From JAJPJX01 sp964568355 (lineage in GTDB: Bacteria; Acidobacteriota; Terriglobia; Bryobacterales; Bryobacteraceae): DNA of 10,211 nucleotides. The DNA lies in the NCBI GenBank assembly GCA_964568355.1, contig CAZMRK010000831.1, forward strand, positions 1-10,211, written 5' to 3'. Below are positions 5,849-10,211 of this stretch, piece by piece. The notes below the pieces were generated by a model. It did no database searches and had not been told where the DNA came from. It was given only the letters and a program-made list of their open reading frames with translations. The first letter of the stretch is position 1, and each line of letters opens with the position of its first letter. The translations under genes were made by a program, and so were the position numbers.

Positions 5849-7776
5849 TCGCGGCGCCGCTCCTCGCCGCCGAAGATCCCTTCCTGGACTGGATGGACCA
5901 CATCGCCCAGCAGCAACTGGATCGGCGCGAGCAGGCCGTCCGAGCCATCCATACCCAGGCCGAGGCCCGGGCCCGCCAGGCAAAGGTGCGCGCCCGGATC
6001 CTGGAACTGATCGGCGGGCTGCCGGACTACAACGGCCCGCTCAACGCCAAGGTAACCGGCACCATCCAAAAGCCCCATTACACGATTGAGAAAGTGATCT
6101 TTGAGAGCTTGCCGCAGTTCTACGTTACGGCGAACCTCTACCGGCCGAATGCCGCCGGACATTATCCCGGCGTGCTCTTCCCCATGGGCCACTGGGATCA
6201 GGGTAAAGCTGCTGCTCAGCGCATAGCGGCCAATCTGGCCGTCAAAGGCTTCGTGGTGCTGGCTTACGATCCGGTGGGACAGGGCGAACGCTTCCAGCAG
6301 TACGACCGGAGGCTAAAGGCTTCGCTCGCTGGAGGAACTACGGATCAACACTTCCAGGCAGGCGCTCAGGCGATCCTGGCCGGAGAAAATTTTGCCCGCT
6401 ATCGCATCTGGGATGCCAAGAGGGCGCTCGACTATCTCGTCAGCCGTCCGGAGGTGGAGAAGGAAAAAATTGGCTGCACCGGGTGCTCCGGAGGCGGCAC
6501 GCTGACTGCCTATATTTCGGCACTGGACAACCGCATCAAGGTAGCTGCTCCCGCCTGCTACATCAACACCTGGCGAAAACTCTTCACCGGGCCAACCGGC
6601 GACTCCGAGCAGAGCTTTCCGAACTTTCTGGCCTCCGGCCTGGATGTAATGGACTATATCGAACTGTTCGCGCCGAAGCCCTACCTCATCGCGAACACCG
6701 TGGCCGATTTTTTCCCCATCGAAGGCGCTCGTTATGCCTACCAGGAATCACTGGATTGGTTTCGCCTGTTCGGAGCGGAGGACAAGATCCGGTGGGTCGT
6801 GGGTCCGGGCGGCCATGGCACACCCATCGAGGTGCGCGAGGGTATCTACCAGTGGATGATCCGCTGGCTGAAGGATGGCAAAGGCGATTTCCGCGAAGAA
6901 CCTATCGAGATGGTGCCGGATTTCGATCTCCTGGCCACCGAAAGCGGGCACGTGGACGGCGCCGAAATGTACCAGATCATTCTGGAAGGCTTACGCCAAC
7001 GCAGCAAGCCAGCCACCACCTCTGAGCTGGTAGCAGAGCTGAAGAAGCTCTCTGTGGCTGGCGAGCAGCCGCCTCCGGCGCGCGTCCTCAGCCAGACGGC
7101 GGCTGTGGAATTCCGGATCGAGCACCTGGCGATCGAGGTAGAGCCTGGGCTGGAAATCGAGGGAACACTCTATTTGCCCTATCGGGATGGACGTAAACCC
7201 GCCGTGGTGCTGGTAGCGATGGGAGCCAAGACGGCCGAATCATTTGCCCACCAGGGGAATGTGGTGCTGGATCTGAATCTCAGAGGGATGCCCGAACCAG
7301 CCAATCCGCGTTACAACGGAAATTGGCTCGAAACCACCCGCGCGTGGGTGATCGGCAAGAATCTGCCGGGTATGCGCGCTGGCGATATTCTGCGAGCCGT
7401 TCACCTGCTGGCGGCTCGCAACGATGTCGATCCAGCCGCTATCCGCGCCGCCGCGCGTGGAGTGGACGGCGTCTGGCTGCTGATGGCGGCCGCCCAGGAT
7501 ACCCATATCTCCAGGATCTGGCTGGATCGTACGCCTTACAGCCTGCGGGCGGCTCTGGAGGTTCCGCTGACGCGGAACCTCCACGACGCGGTGATCCCAG
7601 GATTTTTGCTGCATTGGGATCTGGAGGATATGGTGAAGGCGATGGGGAACCGTCCGGTCATCTGGTCGGACCCGACCGATTGGCTGGGCCACGTGACGCC
7701 GCGCGTCGCCGGAGCCTCTTATCGCGTGATGGACGAAGGAGACGGGAGATTTTTGAAGGAATTGGCCACGAATTGA
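5818..7776 (+). CDS. exported tandem alpha/beta hydrolase (acetylxylan esterase/dienelactone hydrolase-like), second domain degenerate
   Basis: This 652-residue protein begins with a signal peptide (MRHLSLCCLLIAAPLLAA, cleaved before EDPF), so it acts outside the cytoplasm. Domain one (about 80-350) is a complete hydrolase. It has HYPGVLFPMGHWDQGK at the oxyanion strand, AYDPVGQGER, a nucleophile elbow G222-C-S224-G-G226, a likely acid D297 (ANTVADFFP) and catalytic H333 (GPGGHG). Domain two (about 425-652) repeats the fold (LEIEGTLYLP, GRKPAVVLVAMG, VVLDLNLRGM), but its elbow reads RGVDG (547-551) with no serine. Related proteins cleave acetyl or other ester groups on polysaccharides, or peptides; the substrate here is unknown. 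Start ATG 5818 lies inside the glycosyltransferase gene, with TGGAA two bases away or GAGAG twelve bases away as weak ribosome sites. The overlap implies co-transcription with the glycosyltransferase. Confidence 0.87.
   Translation: MRHLSLCCLLIAAPLLAAEDPFLDWMDHIAQQQLDRREQAVRAIHTQAEARARQAKVRARILELIGGLPDYNGPLNAKVTGTIQKPHYTIEKVIFESLPQFYVTANLYRPNAAGHYPGVLFPMGHWDQGKAAAQRIAANLAVKGFVVLAYDPVGQGERFQQYDRRLKASLAGGTTDQHFQAGAQAILAGENFARYRIWDAKRALDYLVSRPEVEKEKIGCTGCSGGGTLTAYISALDNRIKVAAPACYINTWRKLFTGPTGDSEQSFPNFLASGLDVMDYIELFAPKPYLIANTVADFFPIEGARYAYQESLDWFRLFGAEDKIRWVVGPGGHGTPIEVREGIYQWMIRWLKDGKGDFREEPIEMVPDFDLLATESGHVDGAEMYQIILEGLRQRSKPATTSELVAELKKLSVAGEQPPPARVLSQTAAVEFRIEHLAIEVEPGLEIEGTLYLPYRDGRKPAVVLVAMGAKTAESFAHQGNVVLDLNLRGMPEPANPRYNGNWLETTRAWVIGKNLPGMRAGDILRAVHLLAARNDVDPAAIRAAARGVDGVWLLMAAAQDTHISRIWLDRTPYSLRAALEVPLTRNLHDAVIPGFLLHWDLEDMVKAMGNRPVIWSDPTDWLGHVTPRVAGASYRVMDEGDGRFLKELATN
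7556..7583. repeat. perfect 12-bp inverted repeat with 4-base loop inside the hydrolase gene
   Basis: Arm one at 7556-7567 (TGGAGGTTCCGC) and arm two at 7572-7583 (GCGGAACCTCCA) are exact reverse complements around the loop TGAC at 7568-7571. The hairpin falls in codons for LEVPLTRNLH (about residues 580-589) in the degenerate second domain. No T-tract follows, so it does not look like an intrinsic terminator. It could be a REP-like palindromic element carried in frame, an mRNA hairpin, or a protein binding site. Confidence 0.7.
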
Positions 7777-7779
7777 GAC

Positions 7780-7784
7780 GGAGG
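7780..7784 (+). promoter_or_regulatory. GGAGG ribosome binding site, wide spacing to a TTG start of comEC
   Basis: GGAGG begins four bases after the hydrolase stop (TGA 7774-7776) and is the only strong Shine-Dalgarno sequence before comEC. The comEC frame is closed by TAA at 7792-7794, so the start must lie downstream. The first usable codon is TTG 7801, 16 bases from GGAGG, which is longer than usual. A second TTG is at 7813. The first ATG in frame, at 8008, would remove the first membrane segments. Confidence 0.5.
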
Positions 7785-7800
7785 ACTGCAGTAAGCTCTC

Positions 7801-10211
7801 TTGCTCGAACCGTTGGTAGCTCCTTTGGCTGCCGTTGCCTCGGGGATCCTGATTTCGCGGCTTGTCGCTTTTGAATTTCGCGAAGTTCTCAGTGCGATTT
7901 CGATTTTTTTCTTTCTGGGCCTGATCGGCTGCTGGCGTGGTTCTCGCTGGACCGCGGGCGCCTGCTGCCTGCTCGGCCTGTTTTTCGCGGGCGTCCTTAC
8001 GGAGATGGCCCACCGGCCCGGACCGCCGCCGGAACTGGATGCAGGCAGCCGCGAGATCGTGATCCTGGCCGGCTGCGTCGTAGAGCCTCCGGCGCTTTCC
8101 GGCGACCACGAGCGGTTCGTACTGGAGCTGGAGCCCGGCGCGCGGGTTCAGGTCACGTTATACGGCAAAGAGAACACGCCGCCCCCCTCCCTCGAATACG
8201 GCCAAAAAATAGAAATCGACGCGCGGGTTCGCCGCCCGCGCAATTTCGGCAATCCGGGCGCTTTCGATTACGCCGGCTACCTGGCGCGAAAGCAGATCTA
8301 CTGGACAGCGTCGGCGCCGGCAGATACCCCGATCCGGATTGTTCCCGGGCAATGCGGCTCCGCGTTGGGGCGGGCCATGATGGGCCTGCGCATCACGGCA
8401 CTTCGCCGGCTGGAGCGGCTATACGCCGGTAAACCTTACGAAACGGGCATGATGCAGGCGATCCTGATCGGCGAATCGTACCAACTGGAAAAGATCTGGA
8501 CGGAGAATTTCCGTTCGACGGGCACTTTCCACGCGCTGGTGATCTCCGGCACACACGTGGCGGTACTGGCAGCGTTTCTGATGCTCCTGCTGCGGCTGTG
8601 CTTCGTTCCGCGAGGCGCCGCCTCGTTGATCACCGCTCTGGCGGCCTGGCTCTATGCGGTCGTTACCGGTTGGCAGGCGCCCTGCGTCCGCTCGGCGGCC
8701 GGCTTCACTCTATTTCTGATTGGCGGGTATTTCTATCGGGAAAGGCGGATTCTGAACCTGCTGGTAGCCGTGGCGCTGGGATTTCTGGTGTTTGATCCAG
8801 CCCAGATGTTCGAGGCCAGCTTCCAGCTCTCCTTCCTGGCGGTGGCCTTCATCGGCGCCTTCGCCTCGCCCTGGCTGGAGCGCACCTGGGCTCCGCTGGA
8901 GCGGGGGCTCGCAGACCTGGCCGATACCGGGTGGGACCTGCACCTGGAGCCTCGGGTGGCGCAGTTCCGCGTGGAGATGCGCCTGCTTGCCGAGACGGTA
9001 CGACTCTGGACGCGCCTGCCGGAGCGCATCTGCCGGGCCCTGATCACGGTGCCGCTGCGCGCGGCTTTCTACGTGATGGGGCTGGTGCTGATCTCGGCGG
9101 TGGTGCAGATCGGGCTTGCCCTGCCGATGGTGGTGTATTTCCACAGGGTCGGCTTCTCCGGGCTTTCGGCGAATGCACTGGTGGTGCCCCTGATGGAGTT
9201 CGTGGTTCCGGTGGGCTTTGTTGCCGTGTTTACCGGCTGGGCCTGGGTGGCGGGCGTGGGCGCCTGGCTGCTGCACTTGGCGCGGCTGGCGGTCGACTGG
9301 CACGCCCGTATGGAGCCCAACTGGCGGATTCCGACTCCGCCGCTCTGGCTGGGGCTGGCCCTGATCGCGGCACTGATTCTGGCGGCGCTGGCCGACCGGG
9401 CGTCGCGGCGGTGGCGCGTCGGAACGGTCGGGCTGGTTCTGATGTTGCTGGGCGTTCTGCTGGCGCATCCGTTTGCGCCGCAGGTGACGCCGCGCGAACT
9501 GGAGATGACCGCGATTGATGTGGGCCAGGGCGATAGTCTGCTGTTGGCTTTTCCAACAGGCAGGCTGATGCTGGTGGATGGTGGCGGCATCCCCACGTTC
9601 GGGCGAAAGTCCGCCACGCGCCTGGATATCGGAGAGGATGTCGTCTCGCCGTATCTGTGGCAGCGCTCGATCCGCCAGGTGGACGTAGTGGTCTGCACCC
9701 ACGCGCACGAGGACCACATGGGCGGGCTGCCGGCGCTAATGGCCAACTTCCACGTGCGCGAGCTATGGACCGGAGCGCTGCCCGAAGGTCCGGAGCGGCA
9801 GAGGCTGTTGGAAGCGGCGGCGCGAAGCGGCACGCGCGTAGTGGCACGGCATCAGGGCGAGAGCCTGGAGTTCGGCGGCGCCCGGATTCGCGTGTTGGCT
9901 CCTGTAGCGGACTATCTGCCGGGAGAAAAACCTCGCAACAACGACTCGCTGGCGCTGGGAATCGTCTACGGAAGGAATTCGTTCCTGCTGACCGGCGACG
10001 TAGAGCGCCAGGTAGAGGCGGAGATGGTAGCCGAAGATGGACTCGGACACGCCGACGTATTGAAAGTCGCGCATCATGGCAGCAAGACTTCCAGCACCGA
10101 CCTTTTTCTGGACGCTACCACTCCGGCGTTTGCGGTGGTTTCGGCGGGGTTTGAAAACGCCTACGGCCATCCCCATCCGGATGTGGTAGAGCGCTATCGG
10201 GAGCGTGGGAT
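7801..10211 (+). CDS. comEC: ComEC/Rec2-family DNA uptake channel protein (3' end beyond window)
   Basis: The frame is open from TTG 7801 to the right edge, giving 803 residues with perhaps a few tens missing. Residues 1-70 hold N-terminal membrane helices, and 80-185 a DUF4131-type soluble OB-like domain (RPRNFGNPGAFDYAGYLARK). The competence membrane domain runs from about 215 to 560, with FHALVISGTHVAVL at 243-256 and FEASFQLSFLAV. A metallo-beta-lactamase-like domain starts at IDVGQGDSLLL (572-582). It continues with THAHEDHMGG (633-642), NNDSLAL (713-719), TGD (731-733), HHGSKTSS (758-765) and GHPHP (789-793). ComEC carries single-stranded DNA across the inner membrane in natural transformation, and the C-terminal domain is thought to degrade the non-transported strand. 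The metal ligands look intact. Residues 361-425 form a long polar insert within the membrane domain. Start choice is uncertain; identity is very secure. Confidence 0.95.
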   Translation, partial: MLEPLVAPLAAVASGILISRLVAFEFREVLSAISIFFFLGLIGCWRGSRWTAGACCLLGLFFAGVLTEMAHRPGPPPELDAGSREIVILAGCVVEPPALSGDHERFVLELEPGARVQVTLYGKENTPPPSLEYGQKIEIDARVRRPRNFGNPGAFDYAGYLARKQIYWTASAPADTPIRIVPGQCGSALGRAMMGLRITALRRLERLYAGKPYETGMMQAILIGESYQLEKIWTENFRSTGTFHALVISGTHVAVLAAFLMLLLRLCFVPRGAASLITALAAWLYAVVTGWQAPCVRSAAGFTLFLIGGYFYRERRILNLLVAVALGFLVFDPAQMFEASFQLSFLAVAFIGAFASPWLERTWAPLERGLADLADTGWDLHLEPRVAQFRVEMRLLAETVRLWTRLPERICRALITVPLRAAFYVMGLVLISAVVQIGLALPMVVYFHRVGFSGLSANALVVPLMEFVVPVGFVAVFTGWAWVAGVGAWLLHLARLAVDWHARMEPNWRIPTPPLWLGLALIAALILAALADRASRRWRVGTVGLVLMLLGVLLAHPFAPQVTPRELEMTAIDVGQGDSLLLAFPTGRLMLVDGGGIPTFGRKSATRLDIGEDVVSPYLWQRSIRQVDVVVCTHAHEDHMGGLPALMANFHVRELWTGALPEGPERQRLLEAAARSGTRVVARHQGESLEFGGARIRVLAPVADYLPGEKPRNNDSLALGIVYGRNSFLLTGDVERQVEAEMVAEDGLGHADVLKVAHHGSKTSSTDLFLDATTPAFAVVSAGFENAYGHPHPDVVERYRERG

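Noticed and set aside
1..10211. CRISPR array, tRNA, rRNA, insertion sequence, phage or toxin-antitoxin genes
   Set aside because: Looked for on both strands; no regularly spaced repeats, cloverleaf, transposase or integrase motifs were found.

Overview
The window looks like chromosomal DNA from a GC-rich Gram-negative bacterium, most likely an Acidobacteriota member of the Solibacter/Bryobacter type. This is an inference from gene content and recalled protein signatures: a quinoprotein propeller of the kind abundant in that phylum, a zf-HC2 anti-sigma factor with a 'GDHLERSQ' periplasmic tail, secreted HEAT-repeat proteins, and a ComEC with a long hydrophilic insert. No phage, IS element, tRNA, rRNA or CRISPR array was seen. 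The window is densely coding, with no gene-free stretch over 300 bases.

Layout. (1) Bases 2-790 are the 3' end of a PQQ-type alcohol dehydrogenase-like beta-propeller gene. (2) Bases 861-3952 form a tight four-gene operon: ECF sigma factor, membrane anti-sigma factor with a zinc-finger head, an exported TPR/HEAT-repeat protein, and a second small exported protein ending in HEAT repeats. Two junctions are ATGA overlaps. An ECF-like promoter (AACC-N16-GTCTAA, 823-848) lies just before the sigma gene and suggests autoregulation. (3) On the minus strand, 4045-4578 encodes a PAP2-family membrane phosphatase. It is convergent with the operon and divergent from (4), a glycosyltransferase of the MGDG synthase/processive diacylglycerol glycosyltransferase type (4703-5848). 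(5) Overlapping that gene by 31 bases is an exported two-domain alpha/beta hydrolase (5818-7776) with an intact Ser-Asp-His triad in domain one and a degenerate domain two. (6) From 7801 to the right edge runs comEC, the DNA-uptake channel, nearly complete and starting with TTG.

How the genes may work together. The sigma operon reads as an envelope-signalling cassette: the anti-sigma factor holds the sigma factor at the membrane, and the two exported HEAT proteins made from the same mRNA are candidate periplasmic partners or outputs. The phosphatase/glycosyltransferase pair could make glycolipid, with diacylglycerol from phosphatidate dephosphorylation serving as sugar acceptor. The glycosyltransferase, hydrolase and comEC are close enough to share a transcript, though a functional link is not evident.

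The most unusual non-coding signal is a perfect 12-bp inverted repeat with a 4-base loop (7556-7583) inside the degenerate domain of the hydrolase. Other points worth a second look are the two-unit periodicity of the HEAT array, the dead second hydrolase domain, the conserved-looking sigma/HEAT cassette, and the unusually short predicted leader of the sigma gene.
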